The notes beneath the pieces are model-generated. The model was not told where the DNA came from, did no database searches, and saw only the letters and a program-made list of their open reading frames with translations. A DNA stretch of 64,000 nucleotides from positions 1 to 64,000 of the forward strand of contig NZ_FMCQ01000007.1 in assembly GCF_900091605.1 (NCBI RefSeq), in the 5' to 3' direction. Source of the DNA: Micromonospora tulbaghiae. GTDB lineage: Bacteria > Actinomycetota > Actinomycetes > Mycobacteriales > Micromonosporaceae. Made by a program: the position numbers and the translations under genes. Below, one piece after another: positions 37,466 to 46,396 of the stretch. Position 1 is the stretch's first letter; each line of letters opens with the position of its first letter.

Positions 37466-40186
37466 ATGTCGCAGCAATCCCCGGACAGCGGCAACCGGCT
37501 AGCCGAATACGCGCGTCCCACGGTGTACGTCCCGCCCGCGTCGACACCGCCGCGCCACACAGCGGGGCGGGTGTCCTCCGTGATCCGACCGGTCCGGGCC
37601 ACCGTAGCCACGGTCGTGTTCCTGGCCGGGGTACCGGCGCTGCTTGTGTCCCTTGACGGAAGCCCGCTGCGGAGGTGGCCGTCGTGGACGCAGGTGGTGG
37701 CATGGTTCGAGCAGCCGAACGAACGGTTCACCTCGACCGTCCTGGCGGGCGCGGCTGTGTGGGCGGTGTGGCTGTTGTGGGCCGTGCTCGCGCTGCTGCT
37801 GATCGCCGAGCTGATCGCGCTGGTAACCCGATGGCGGATCCCGGTGCTACGGCTTCCCGCACCACTGCACCGGCTCGTGTTCGGACTGGCCGGCACCGCG
37901 GCCATTGCCGTCACCTCCGTCGGCCAACTGAACACCGGCGGCGTTCGACCATCGGCGGCCATCGACGCGGCCGAGGCAGTGGCTGTTCCTCAGCAAGCTC
38001 TCGCGCAGGGGCCGGCGCTGATTCAGGTCGGCAACACCCGCTACCTGTACACCGTCGAGCGACACGACACCCTGTCGAAGATTGCCAAGGAGTGGCTCGG
38101 TGACGTCGGCCGCTGGCCGGAAATCTGCCGCATGAACAAGCACCGCCACTTTCCCCAGGTTGGCGGCACACTGCGTGACTGCGACTTGATCTACCCGGGC
38201 TGGGAACTGCGGCTACCCGCCGATGCTCAACCCCCACAGGCCGCCATCCCGGGCCGCCGCCCGCGCTCACCGCGACCCGGCGCCGTCGCCCCATCCCCGC
38301 CGCCGAGCAACCCGCTGGAAGCCCCGCAGCCCACCGATCCGCCCACGGAAAACCATGAGACGGCTGCCACGCCCAGGAGCTCTTCGCCGACCACATCCGC
38401 CGCACCGGATCCCGGGTCACCCACCGACGCTCCCACGCGGCCTTCGTCCTCGCCGGAAGCCGACGGCGCGCAACGCCCGCAGGACGCTGACCACCAGCGG
38501 GGTTTGCAGCTGACCTCCGCGGAGTGGCTTCCCTGGTCCCTCGCCGCCGCCATCAGCGCGGCCGCAGTCCTGGTGTGGCGGCAGCGCCGGCGCCGCTACA
38601 CCGGTGACCCCCACGACGATCCACCCACCGACCTGCCGCCCTCGGTGGCCGAGCTACGCCGTGCCGTGGCCCGAAACCCCGAACTCCCGCACCCCGACGA
38701 CGGGGCATCAGTGGCCGCCCTTGTCCCGCTGCCGTCCGGTGGCGTCGGCCTCGTCGGCGACGGCGCAGCTGCCGCCGCACGCGCCACCCTCGTAGCAGTG
38801 CTGGCTTCCGGCGACCCGCAACACCCCGACGCGCGTGGCGAGGTCGTCATCGACGGCGCTACCCTGACCACGCTGCTCGGCGCAGATATGACGACCGTCA
38901 GCTCATGGCCGCGGCTGCACATCACCGACACCCTTGACGACGCCCTCACCAAGATCGAGACCCAGCTGCTGCACCGCAGCCGCCTTCTCGACGAACAGAC
39001 GCTGACCGACCCCGAAAGGCAGCAACAACCCAAGGCTGCGGAAGCAGAGGTCCTGCCTCCGGTCGTCCTCATCGCCCAGACACCAGCCGTAGCAGCCGAA
39101 GCCCGCGTCAAAGCGGTTCTAGCCGCGGGCGCCAGCAGGCAGGTGTTCGGGGTACTGCTGGGTGAGTGGCACCTCGGCGTCACCATCGAGGTAGCCCCAG
39201 ACGGACAGACCACCCTCATATCCGGTCAGCCAACCGAACCACTGCCGCCGCGCCTACCCGTGCTCGAACCCACCACAGCGATTCAGACCCTGAGCACGCT
39301 GCGAGAAGCGCAAACCGGAGAACCTCCAGCGACAACCTCGCCAGCCGTACCGGCCACGGTCATTGCCCTGCACGCCAGCCGGAACGACGCGGCATCTCAG
39401 GATCAGCCCGCGGCAACTGCAACTCCCTCCGCCGCTGTCGTCGGGAAGGCCCGACTTCGGGTGCTCGGCCCGCCGCGAATCGAGGACATCACCAAACCGG
39501 GTCGGCCCCTGCGCGCCAAAGCCCTCGAACTCGCCGTCTTCCTGGCCTGCCACCCCGACGGCGTCACCACCCGCGACATCGGCGAATACCTCGAACCCGA
39601 CGCCCGCCTCAGCCAAGCCGACCAACGCGTACACACCAACGCCTCGAACCTGCGACACGTCCTCGGCCGTGCTGGCACCGCCGAGACGAAAAACGCCTAC
39701 GTCATCAAAACCGCCGGCCGGTACCGACTCGACCCGACGACGGTCGAAGTCGACGTGTGGACTCTCCGCGACCTCATGCGCCGCGCCACCATCGCCACCG
39801 GACCGCGACGCCATGAACTGTTGACCGCCGCCTGCGAGCTCTACGACGCGCCACTGGCCGAGGGGCAGGACTACGAGTGGCTGCAGCCCCACCGCGAGAC
39901 GGTGCGCCGCTGGGGCACTGAAGCCCACCTACTCCTCGCCGACGACCTGCTTAAGCCAGACCCGCAGGCCGCATCTGACCTACTGGACAAAGCCATCGTC
40001 CTAGACCGGTACAACGAAGCCCTCTACACCAAGGCTATGCACGCCCGGCACGCCCTCGGCGATGCGGACGGCATTCGTACCCTTCTTCGCGCCCTGACGA
40101 GAGTGCTCACCAACCTCGACGCTCAACCGAGCGAAGACACGATCGCCTTGGCCGCCCGGCTCGGTGCGAAGTTGGACCGTATATGA
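37466..40186 (+). CDS. Transmembrane LysM and SARP/BTAD-domain regulator
   Basis: 906 residues from ATG 37466 (MSQQSPDS); ATG 37424 is a longer option. Three membrane helices lie within ~40-160, then a LysM cell-wall-binding module at ~191-250 (YLYTVERHDTLSKIAKEWLG ... LIYPGWELRLP). A Pro/Ser-rich stretch and a fourth helix (~353, LPWSLAAAISAAAVLVW) lead to a long cytosolic part. This ends with an OmpR-type winged helix like that of SARP regulators (~664-740, KALELAVFLACHPDGVTTRDI) and a BTAD helical-repeat domain (~760-890). The architecture suggests a membrane-bound transcription factor that senses peptidoglycan. Similar proteins occur in actinobacterial mobile elements, as far as I recall. 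Confidence 0.8.
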   Translation: MSQQSPDSGNRLAEYARPTVYVPPASTPPRHTAGRVSSVIRPVRATVATVVFLAGVPALLVSLDGSPLRRWPSWTQVVAWFEQPNERFTSTVLAGAAVWAVWLLWAVLALLLIAELIALVTRWRIPVLRLPAPLHRLVFGLAGTAAIAVTSVGQLNTGGVRPSAAIDAAEAVAVPQQALAQGPALIQVGNTRYLYTVERHDTLSKIAKEWLGDVGRWPEICRMNKHRHFPQVGGTLRDCDLIYPGWELRLPADAQPPQAAIPGRRPRSPRPGAVAPSPPPSNPLEAPQPTDPPTENHETAATPRSSSPTTSAAPDPGSPTDAPTRPSSSPEADGAQRPQDADHQRGLQLTSAEWLPWSLAAAISAAAVLVWRQRRRRYTGDPHDDPPTDLPPSVAELRRAVARNPELPHPDDGASVAALVPLPSGGVGLVGDGAAAAARATLVAVLASGDPQHPDARGEVVIDGATLTTLLGADMTTVSSWPRLHITDTLDDALTKIETQLLHRSRLLDEQTLTDPERQQQPKAAEAEVLPPVVLIAQTPAVAAEARVKAVLAAGASRQVFGVLLGEWHLGVTIEVAPDGQTTLISGQPTEPLPPRLPVLEPTTAIQTLSTLREAQTGEPPATTSPAVPATVIALHASRNDAASQDQPAATATPSAAVVGKARLRVLGPPRIEDITKPGRPLRAKALELAVFLACHPDGVTTRDIGEYLEPDARLSQADQRVHTNASNLRHVLGRAGTAETKNAYVIKTAGRYRLDPTTVEVDVWTLRDLMRRATIATGPRRHELLTAACELYDAPLAEGQDYEWLQPHRETVRRWGTEAHLLLADDLLKPDPQAASDLLDKAIVLDRYNEALYTKAMHARHALGDADGIRTLLRALTRVLTNLDAQPSEDTIALAARLGAKLDRI

Positions 40187-40572
40187 CCCAACACGTCACA
40201 ACGCCACGATCCGTGCGCTTAGGGACAACGACATGACGCATCGGGGGGAGCCGCCCGGCGCGGACTCGCCCACCAACCTAACGACTGGAGCCTCGACCGA
40301 CCTCGGCGGTGCCGTGCGGTAGGCGATGTGACCTGACGTTCATCGAGCTCAGGTGGCGTCTGGACCTGCCGATGTGGGTGCGTTCCACATAATCGAAAGC
40401 CGGTCGCGGTTAAGCGAACACTTGGACTCTGTGGTCCCAGTGAGTGCCACTAACTGCGACACCTGTCGAATCGACACTATTTGGGTGGTTGACACGAGTG
40501 GAATAATTACTTTTAAGACGAAGGCGGAAAGACCGGCGTTACAACCTTCAGGCAGCGATAAAGGGGCATGGG
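40187..40572. other. Intergenic, AT-richer region before the cargo gene
   Basis: About 390 bases whose composition drops clearly in GC after ~40380. A TTGACA at 40489-40494 with AT-rich sequence following (AATAATTACTTTTAA) is a possible promoter, though no well-spaced -10 hexamer is evident. A short open frame (40353-40598) lacks a ribosome site and overlaps the next gene, so it is not called. Confidence 0.45.
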
Positions 40573-41361
40573 GTGCGGGAACTTATCTATCTGTCTGAGG
40601 CCAAGCTTGCGCAGTTTGTATCGCAAAAGCGCAAGAGCCTCGCAAATCGCGTCAAGCTCGAAGGCGAAGTCAAGATTCCCGGCATCGGCGGTCTAAAGGC
40701 GGCGGCACCGGATAAGTCTTCAAACAGCGGTGTGGATCTTGACGTAGTTGTAGCCGAGCTGGAGGTTTCGCCAAGGTCCGCCGGGTGGTACACAAATGCC
40801 GACGCCAAGGTTGGGCAGTGGGTCGAGTTTGAGCTCCCCCTCAACCAAGCAGTCCTACCTGCGGCCGACGGCGCAGTGGCCGTCTTCGTTGACGAGGCGG
40901 TACGGGAGTCAGTCAACTCGCCCAGGCTGCTGCTACATGGCTCTCCGGAGCATCTTCTGGGGGTGGTGAGCGAGGCCAATATGGCGAGGGTCGTACGTTC
41001 CTACGGCATGGCATACGGCTCAAGATTCGAATACACCCTTACCGTGTTAGCTGAGTTGTTCGGCACGTTGGAGGAAGCAGGGTTGCCATTACAGGGCAAC
41101 GCTGACTCAGGACAGCAACGCCACTCCTTCGAGGTTGAGCATGCAATCCGAGGTTTTAACCGCGGTGAGGGAGAACTTTTGTGGGGCCTTTTAGAGGCGC
41201 TTGAGGACGTTGCCTTCGCCCGAAATACCGCTACCTGGATGTCCGGATGGGCCCGCATAACCTGCATCTTGCCGGGACCACGCGCCGACAAAAGCCGCCG
41301 GCTCATTACAGCTACTCCATTATACGTCCAGTATGCGACCCCATTAGAGACGGAACAATGA
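40573..41361 (+). CDS. Uncharacterised protein, AT-richer cargo gene
   Basis: 262 residues from GTG 40573, with AAGGGG six bases upstream. It begins RELIYLSEAKLAQF and contains WYTNADAKVGQWVEFELPL and PRLLLHGSPEHLLGVV. From memory this pattern recalls uncharacterised actinobacterial families (DUF7019- or SAVMC3_10250-like), but I cannot confirm this. No membrane helix or catalytic motif is seen; the protein is probably cytosolic. Codon usage is much less GC-biased than in every neighbour, with Ala, Gly and Leu codons ending in A or T, which marks recent acquisition. It stands alone on its strand between the regulator gene and minus-strand ICE genes. Confidence 0.7.
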   Translation: MRELIYLSEAKLAQFVSQKRKSLANRVKLEGEVKIPGIGGLKAAAPDKSSNSGVDLDVVVAELEVSPRSAGWYTNADAKVGQWVEFELPLNQAVLPAADGAVAVFVDEAVRESVNSPRLLLHGSPEHLLGVVSEANMARVVRSYGMAYGSRFEYTLTVLAELFGTLEEAGLPLQGNADSGQQRHSFEVEHAIRGFNRGEGELLWGLLEALEDVAFARNTATWMSGWARITCILPGPRADKSRRLITATPLYVQYATPLETEQ

Positions 41362-41543
41362 TAGAGCAGCATCCTCATCTGCCGCGATCCGGGCGCCAGT
41401 CCGCGTCTACCGATCACACGTCGTGAGTGTCGAAACCGGATCGTCGAGTCGCACATCAGTCGAAGGTTGAGCAGATGCGAGGGCCCGGCGCCCGGCAAGC
41501 GGCATCCGGCGGCATCGACTGCCCGAACCCAGGAAGGCCCTTC

Positions 41544-42572
41544 TCAAGCAGGCTCCTGAACGATCCGTCGGATCGTGGCGATCTGGTCGATCCAGCTGCT
41601 CAGCTGAGTGATCTTGACGACGTCGCCGGTCTGTGGTGCTTGGATGATGAGTCCTCCGCCGAGGTACATGCCGACGTGGCGTGGATGGGCCGGGGTGCCG
41701 TTGCTGCCGGGGATCAGGATGAGGTCGCCGGGTAGCAGGCGTGTCGGGCTGGCTACTGGTGTGCCGGCGTTGGCTTGGTCGGTGGTGATGCGGGGGATGG
41801 AGATTCCGGCTGCTCGGTAGGCGGCTTGCATCAGGGATGAGCAGTCGCACTGTTTGTCGGGGTCGTTGGAGTGCGGGTCGGTGCACGAGCCGCCGAAGTG
41901 GTAGGGCGTGCCGAGCTGGGCAGCGGCCCAGAACACCGCGGTTGTCACCGCTGGCGGGGTATCGGAGGGCAGCGTGAATCCGGCAGGTAGGGCGGCCAGT
42001 GCATCGGCGGTGCAGTCGGCGAGGGTGCTGGTGAGCTGCTCTACCAGGCGGAGGGCATCGTTGGTCCATGTGGCGTACGCGTTGGGGTAGGCCGAGGCTT
42101 GGACCGCCTGGGCGGCCTGGGTGAGTGGCATCGATTCCCAGCCGGAGATTGTGAGGAGCTTGTCGAAGAACTTGCCTGCTTGATAGGCGGGTTCAGACAG
42201 TTGTTCGACGGTGCCCCATCCCTGGCTGGGGCGTTGTTGGAACACTCCGATGGAGTCGTGATCGTTGCGGGTGCCTAGATGGGGCAGGTTGCGGAGGCGG
42301 GATTCCTGCATGGCGGTGGCGATAGCGATGATCCAGCCCCATCGAGGGATGCCCTTGGTGACGCCGGTGTCGATGATGGTCGCGGCTACGTCAAGTTGCT
42401 CGGCATCCCAGGCGCCGACGGTAGGCGGTCGCCCGGAGGGATGCATGTTGGGTGTGGCGGCGGTGCCGCACCCGTTGAAGCCGCCGCCCATGACGGCCGT
42501 CAGCAGGAGCATGGGCAGGCCGAGGCAGGCAACGACGACGAGGCTGACAATGCCGGTGATGGCTCTGGTCAT
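41544..42572 (-). CDS. Conjugation-type cell-wall hydrolase: lytic transglycosylase plus NlpC/P60
   Basis: 342 residues from ATG 42572. An N-terminal hydrophobic segment (IVSLVVVACLGLPMLLLTAV) anchors or exports it. Residues ~55-190 resemble a lytic-transglycosylase-like domain with a candidate catalytic Glu in AIATAMQESRLRNLP. Residues ~215-342 are an NlpC/P60 peptidase: Cys in CDCSSLMQAAYRAAG, His in PRHVGMYLGGG, and the preceding YHFGG strand. Two-domain enzymes of this kind open peptidoglycan for type IV secretion channels in Gram-positive conjugative elements (Tn916 Orf14 type). It is the last gene of the leftward block. Confidence 0.88.
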   Translation of the reverse strand: MTRAITGIVSLVVVACLGLPMLLLTAVMGGGFNGCGTAATPNMHPSGRPPTVGAWDAEQLDVAATIIDTGVTKGIPRWGWIIAIATAMQESRLRNLPHLGTRNDHDSIGVFQQRPSQGWGTVEQLSEPAYQAGKFFDKLLTISGWESMPLTQAAQAVQASAYPNAYATWTNDALRLVEQLTSTLADCTADALAALPAGFTLPSDTPPAVTTAVFWAAAQLGTPYHFGGSCTDPHSNDPDKQCDCSSLMQAAYRAAGISIPRITTDQANAGTPVASPTRLLPGDLILIPGSNGTPAHPRHVGMYLGGGLIIQAPQTGDVVKITQLSSWIDQIATIRRIVQEPA

Positions 42573-42773
42573 GGCGGCGGTCTCTCAATAAGGCTGGGAT
42601 TGCAGATCGGACAGGAGCCGTCGTGAACAGGCTCAACGGCGGCGGCAGGCGCGGTGCATGGAGGGCCTTCGAAGGTGATGAAGCGGAGAATGACCGTGGG
42701 CTGCCTACGTGGGCGGCCCACCTCATTTGCTCGATCGGCGGATGAGTGCGCGGCGCGTCAACACCGGCTGCCC

Positions 42774-43208
42774 TCAGACCTCTGTACCTCGGTTGTGCCT
42801 GGACTGGTCCTTGGCCGTCTGGTCCTCGGTGACGCGGCGGTAGATCGCGATGCATCGGAGGATCAGCTCGTGTGATGGCAGGGTCAGTAGCCGCTGCCGT
42901 TTGTCCTCGCGAAGCTTGTCCCAGATGAGGACGGTGACGCTGGCGGACCACATGTCCACAAGCACGCCGTCGATCTTGGCGTACTGCCGGGCGGTGACGA
43001 TGCGTCGCAACGTGTCGATGAGGGTGGCGTCGCCCGGCGGGTGGTTGGCGTCGTCGGGTCGGGCGGCTTCGGGCAGCAGGGTGTAGCAGTCCTCGCAGGT
43101 GTCGTCGATGCGCGGCGGGTTGTCGGCTTCCCACCGCTGCACGTCGGTGGCGGGTAGGCCACATACCGACTGCCGTGGATTGCGGGGGTGGCGGAGGTGG
43201 CCGGTCAT
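42774..43208 (-). CDS. Hypothetical ICE protein with Cys pair
   Basis: 144 residues from ATG 43208. The N-terminal third has Cys at VCGLPATD and a DTCEDCYTLLP motif, which could bind a metal. The C-terminal part is helical (LIDTLRRIVTARQYAKI, LLTLPSHELILRCIAIYRRV). No known family is recognised. Codon usage is normal for the element, and its position between DUF932 and the wall hydrolase suggests an accessory transfer role. Confidence 0.6.
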   Translation of the reverse strand: MTGHLRHPRNPRQSVCGLPATDVQRWEADNPPRIDDTCEDCYTLLPEAARPDDANHPPGDATLIDTLRRIVTARQYAKIDGVLVDMWSASVTVLIWDKLREDKRQRLLTLPSHELILRCIAIYRRVTEDQTAKDQSRHNRGTEV

Positions 43209-43280
43209 CGGCGGGTCCTCTGGTCTGCATCGAGCCTTCGGGTGCTGGGCGGCGTCACGTGGGAGTGGCCGTTCCTTCGG

Positions 43281-43316
43281 CTCCGGGGCAGCGGCGCGGT
43301 GACCGCTGCTCCGGAG
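43281..43316 (-). terminator. Hairpin after the DUF932 gene
   Basis: An interrupted stem, CTCCGG..CAGCGG with CCGCTG..CCGGAG, 13 bases after the DUF932 stop on the minus strand. Confidence 0.55.
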
Positions 43317-43328
43317 ACGGGTGTGCGG

Positions 43329-44318
43329 TCAGATCTTCAGTAGGTCGAAGGCGGCGACTTTCAGGTCTCCGGTGTTGCCGGTCAGCACCCGGTTGGCGCG
43401 GACGAGGTCGTTCTTGGCGGGCTGGTAGTGGTCGAGGTATTCGGTGATGGCCTGGTATCCGGCCCACCGGCTGCCGGTGATGGCTTTCTGGGTGTCGGCC
43501 TCGCGGATCAGGTACTTGAGGGTGCCGAGGCGTTGCTTGGCGTTGTTCTTGGCCTGCTCGGACGCGGTGTCCTTGACCGGCCATACCTGCGCGACGACGT
43601 TCTCGAACTCCCGCATGGTCAGCTCCGCGTTGAGCATCCGTTCGGCGGCCTTCTCGAAGGTCTCCATGTAGGTCCACATCAGGCCCAGGGCTTCGCGGGC
43701 CTGGCTGATCTGGGAGTTGACGTTGGAGGTGTGCCGGAAGGTGTAGTGGCCGACGGCGTGCTGGAAGGCGGCGCGTTGGGTGTTGGCGCAGACCACCCGG
43801 ATCGGGCTGGCGTCCACCCGCAGGGCGGCGCTGCCGTCGTGGGAGGTGGTGCCGATGAGGTACAGATCGAGGCGGTCCACCCCGGCGATCTCCATCACGT
43901 CGGGCAGCTTCATCGTGACGAACACGCTCTTGCCGCGGCGCAAGCTGCCGGCGGTCTCGAAGTGGGCGCCGCCGACCTGATCGACGAGCCGGTCGAGCAT
44001 CTCGGCGCACTGCTCGTTCTGGACCACCGTGTAGTCGGTACCGACGATGCCCAGGTATTCGGTCTGGCCGGTGACCGGGTTACGGCGGACGGTCATTCGC
44101 TTGTCGTCGGCGGGAACCTGCACCTCGACGCCGTTGACGATGTCGATACCGACGGTGCGGATGGTCCGTACGCCCCAGTCGCCGAGGCGGGCGGCGGCCA
44201 TGATCTCTTCGGCCTTCATCGTGTTCTGCGTGACGGTGCCGAGCTGGTGCCAGGCCGACAGGCGTGCGCTGGCAAAGGCAGTCGTTCCGTCGGTGAAGGT
44301 CTCAAGTTCGTGCGGCAC
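43329..44318 (-). CDS. DUF932 phage/plasmid-type protein
   Basis: 329 residues from ATG 44318. It matches the DUF932 family pattern: SARLSAWHQLGTVTQNTMKAEE at the start, VVQNEQCAEMLDRLVDQVGG, SLRRGKSVFVTMKLPD, VDASPIRVVCANTQRAAFQ, and the late LKYLIREADTQKAITGSRWAGYQAITEYLDHYQPA. Family members are common on plasmids, phages and ICEs; the molecular function is not established, and a role in DNA metabolism is often supposed. Hairpins flank it on both sides (43281-43316 and 44344-44370), so it may be transcribed as its own unit. Confidence 0.88.
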   Translation of the reverse strand: MPHELETFTDGTTAFASARLSAWHQLGTVTQNTMKAEEIMAAARLGDWGVRTIRTVGIDIVNGVEVQVPADDKRMTVRRNPVTGQTEYLGIVGTDYTVVQNEQCAEMLDRLVDQVGGAHFETAGSLRRGKSVFVTMKLPDVMEIAGVDRLDLYLIGTTSHDGSAALRVDASPIRVVCANTQRAAFQHAVGHYTFRHTSNVNSQISQAREALGLMWTYMETFEKAAERMLNAELTMREFENVVAQVWPVKDTASEQAKNNAKQRLGTLKYLIREADTQKAITGSRWAGYQAITEYLDHYQPAKNDLVRANRVLTGNTGDLKVAAFDLLKI

Positions 44319-44343
44319 AGGATTCTCCTCTCGATGCGCTGGC

Positions 44344-44370
44344 GGGGGCCGAGCACGCGGCTCGGCCCCC
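44344..44370 (-). terminator. Hairpin between HTH protein and DUF932 genes
   Basis: An 11-base-pair perfect stem (GGGGGCCGAGC with GCTCGGCCCCC) and a 5-base loop, located 20 bases after the upstream stop and 26 before the DUF932 start. It may attenuate readthrough. Confidence 0.7.
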
Positions 44371-44389
44371 CGCAGGGAAGTGGCGTTGG

Positions 44390-45619
44390 TCAGGACTGGT
44401 CGGTGCTGCCCGCGTCAGCCTCGACGGGGTTGTCACTGTCGGGTTGCGCCGGGTAGACGAAGGTCAGCGGCGCGTCGGAGACCAGGACGATCCGGCCGCT
44501 GGCGGCGGCTTTGGTGCAGTTGTTCCGCACGGCCCCGGAGCTGATAGCGCGGCCGAGTTGGCTGGCGAGCACGGTGGCGATGTCCTGCGGGGTCATCTGC
44601 TGGCCGGGGTTGGCGGCCAGGACGTCGAGGGTGAGTCTTTCCAGTTCGCCGCGGCCGAACGGTGGGCTGCCGTCGGCGTTGACGGTCCCGTCACCGCGCG
44701 GGCCCGTGCTGCGGGCGACGCGCGGCGTACGGCCGGGTGCGCGCAGCGGCATGGCGACGACGTGGGTCTCGCCGTCTGCGTCGACGACGTGCAGCGTGCC
44801 GTCCGGTCGGATCAGGGGCAGCACCGCCGCTGCGGCGATCGGCATGCTTGCTTGGCCGCGGATGACCTGGGAGCACAGCGGGCAGCGGGGCGGCTCCGGA
44901 TTCGGGTCCACCTCACTGGCTCTGGTCGGGCCGGCGACCCACCGCTCGGGTAGGCCGGGCAGTCGACGGGCGGCGTCGGCCTGCTCCATCGCGGTCAGCA
45001 GCCGGGACGCGGTGGCGTGTCCGATGCCGCTCTCGACCACGATGAGGTCGATGGTGGCGCCGACGTCGCCGTAGTCGGCCAGGACTCCCTTGATGGCCAT
45101 GACCTTGCGGTCACCGGGCCGCGCTGGCTGCGCCGCAACGACGGCGGAGCTTTCACCGGCCTCGCTGCTGTCGTCGTCGCGTCCGCGGCTGTGGTCCTGG
45201 TCGGTCTCGTCTCCCGCCTCATCCGGCGCTTTGTCCGCGTGGTCGTCGCGGGATGGATCAGCTGCGTCGCCGTTGGCAGGTTCGCTCGCCGAAGTGTCGA
45301 GGTGCGATCCGGTGAGCTGCTCGTTCTCGTCCGCGGCGGCGGTCTGCTGGTCGCCGAGATCGACGGCAGCGTCCGGTTCCGCAGCGGCGGCGCCGTCCGG
45401 GGCGGGCAGGGCCCACCGGGTGGACGCGCCGTCGGCCGCATCGGCGTCCGTGTCCACCGGCACGATCAAGCCGGCGTCGGCCAGGGTCTTGAGTGCCTTG
45501 TCGGTGGTCGAGCGAGCCTTTCCGGCGCGGTCGACCAGCTCATGGACATCGCCCTGACCGAGATCGGTCAGGGCGTCGAGGACAGCCTGTGCTGCAGGCG
45601 TCAGGGACAGGTCTTTCAT
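44390..45619 (-). CDS. ICE protein with winged-HTH domains
   Basis: 409 residues from ATG 45619, with AAAGGAA well spaced upstream; the frame extends to 45772 without a ribosome site. Residues 1-55 form a MarR-like winged helix (LTPAAQAVLDALTDLGQGDVHELVDRAGKARS). An acidic, Asp/Glu/Ala-rich linker spans ~60-150. A second HTH-like region (VVESGIGHATASRLLTAME) and a single CPLC motif follow. A C-terminal helical domain (ERLTLDVLAANPGQQMTPQDIATVLASQLG) also resembles an HTH. Several DNA-binding modules in one chain suggest a regulator or plasmid-maintenance protein. The exact family is unknown to me. Confidence 0.65.
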   Translation of the reverse strand: MKDLSLTPAAQAVLDALTDLGQGDVHELVDRAGKARSTTDKALKTLADAGLIVPVDTDADAADGASTRWALPAPDGAAAAEPDAAVDLGDQQTAAADENEQLTGSHLDTSASEPANGDAADPSRDDHADKAPDEAGDETDQDHSRGRDDDSSEAGESSAVVAAQPARPGDRKVMAIKGVLADYGDVGATIDLIVVESGIGHATASRLLTAMEQADAARRLPGLPERWVAGPTRASEVDPNPEPPRCPLCSQVIRGQASMPIAAAAVLPLIRPDGTLHVVDADGETHVVAMPLRAPGRTPRVARSTGPRGDGTVNADGSPPFGRGELERLTLDVLAANPGQQMTPQDIATVLASQLGRAISSGAVRNNCTKAAASGRIVLVSDAPLTFVYPAQPDSDNPVEADAGSTDQS

Positions 45620-45790
45620 GGGGTTCCTTTCTTGAGGACGTGGTTCGGATAGCGGCGCGAGTGAGGCCGCCCGGATGGTGAGCCGGGGTCGCGGGTGATA
45701 ACCGGGGTGGCAGGCGCGCGTCGGGAGCGCCGTGCCGTGCGAGGTGTGCCATTCGTCGCCGGTGAAGGGCACCGGGATGAGACCGGTCGA

Positions 45791-46387
45791 TTACCGGCCC
45801 GAGGTGGTGGGCGCGCCTGCCGCGGGCTGCAGCGTGTAGACGCGGCCCTCGGTACGGTCCCGGTAGATACCTGCATCGCTGTGGGACAGCCGCACCGCGC
45901 TGACGCTGCCGGGCGGCCGAAACCTGGCGTCGGAGCTGCCCACCCTGACGTGGGCGGTCTGTCCCGCGAGGTTGAGGGCGCGGCAGGAGTCGGTGTGCGG
46001 CAGAACGACCAGCACGGTGTCGCCGGGGTCGACGTAGCGCCGACGTATCTGCTGCCCAGGGTGGGTCAGCGCGTAGGCGGTCCGCGTCTCGTCGCCAATG
46101 AGGGCGTCGATTCGAGCGTGGGCGTCGCGGTACTCGCCGGCCAGGTCCTGGATCGTCTTCGCCGATCCCGTGATGGCGGCGGCGGATGCATGTAGGTCGT
46201 CTTCGTTGAGGAGTCTGGTGCGCAGGTGGTCGACGGCGAGCAGCAGCTCGTCGCGTAGGTGCCGGAGATCGTCGGCGGCCTCGGGTAGGTGCGCGGCGGC
46301 GGGGATGGGGTCAACGGCGTGTTGGTCGAGGGTGCGGCCGGTCGCCGCAGTAATCCACCGCTCGACCAGGTTGAGGTGCGGCATCAC
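45791..46387 (-). CDS. Hypothetical ICE protein
   Basis: 198 residues from ATG 46387. The N-terminal ~95 residues are helical with heptad character (LRHLRDELLLAVDHLRTRLL), and the rest is beta-rich. The nine bases before its start adjoin the stop of the upstream gene, so the pair is probably cotranscribed. No family is recognised. Confidence 0.6.
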   Translation of the reverse strand: MMPHLNLVERWITAATGRTLDQHAVDPIPAAAHLPEAADDLRHLRDELLLAVDHLRTRLLNEDDLHASAAAITGSAKTIQDLAGEYRDAHARIDALIGDETRTAYALTHPGQQIRRRYVDPGDTVLVVLPHTDSCRALNLAGQTAHVRVGSSDARFRPPGSVSAVRLSHSDAGIYRDRTEGRVYTLQPAAGAPTTSGR

Positions 46388-46396
46388 GCTGCCCCG

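Noticed and set aside
40353..40598. 81-residue + strand ORF before the cargo gene
   Set aside because: It has no ribosome site, overlaps the next gene out of frame, and has no recognisable product.
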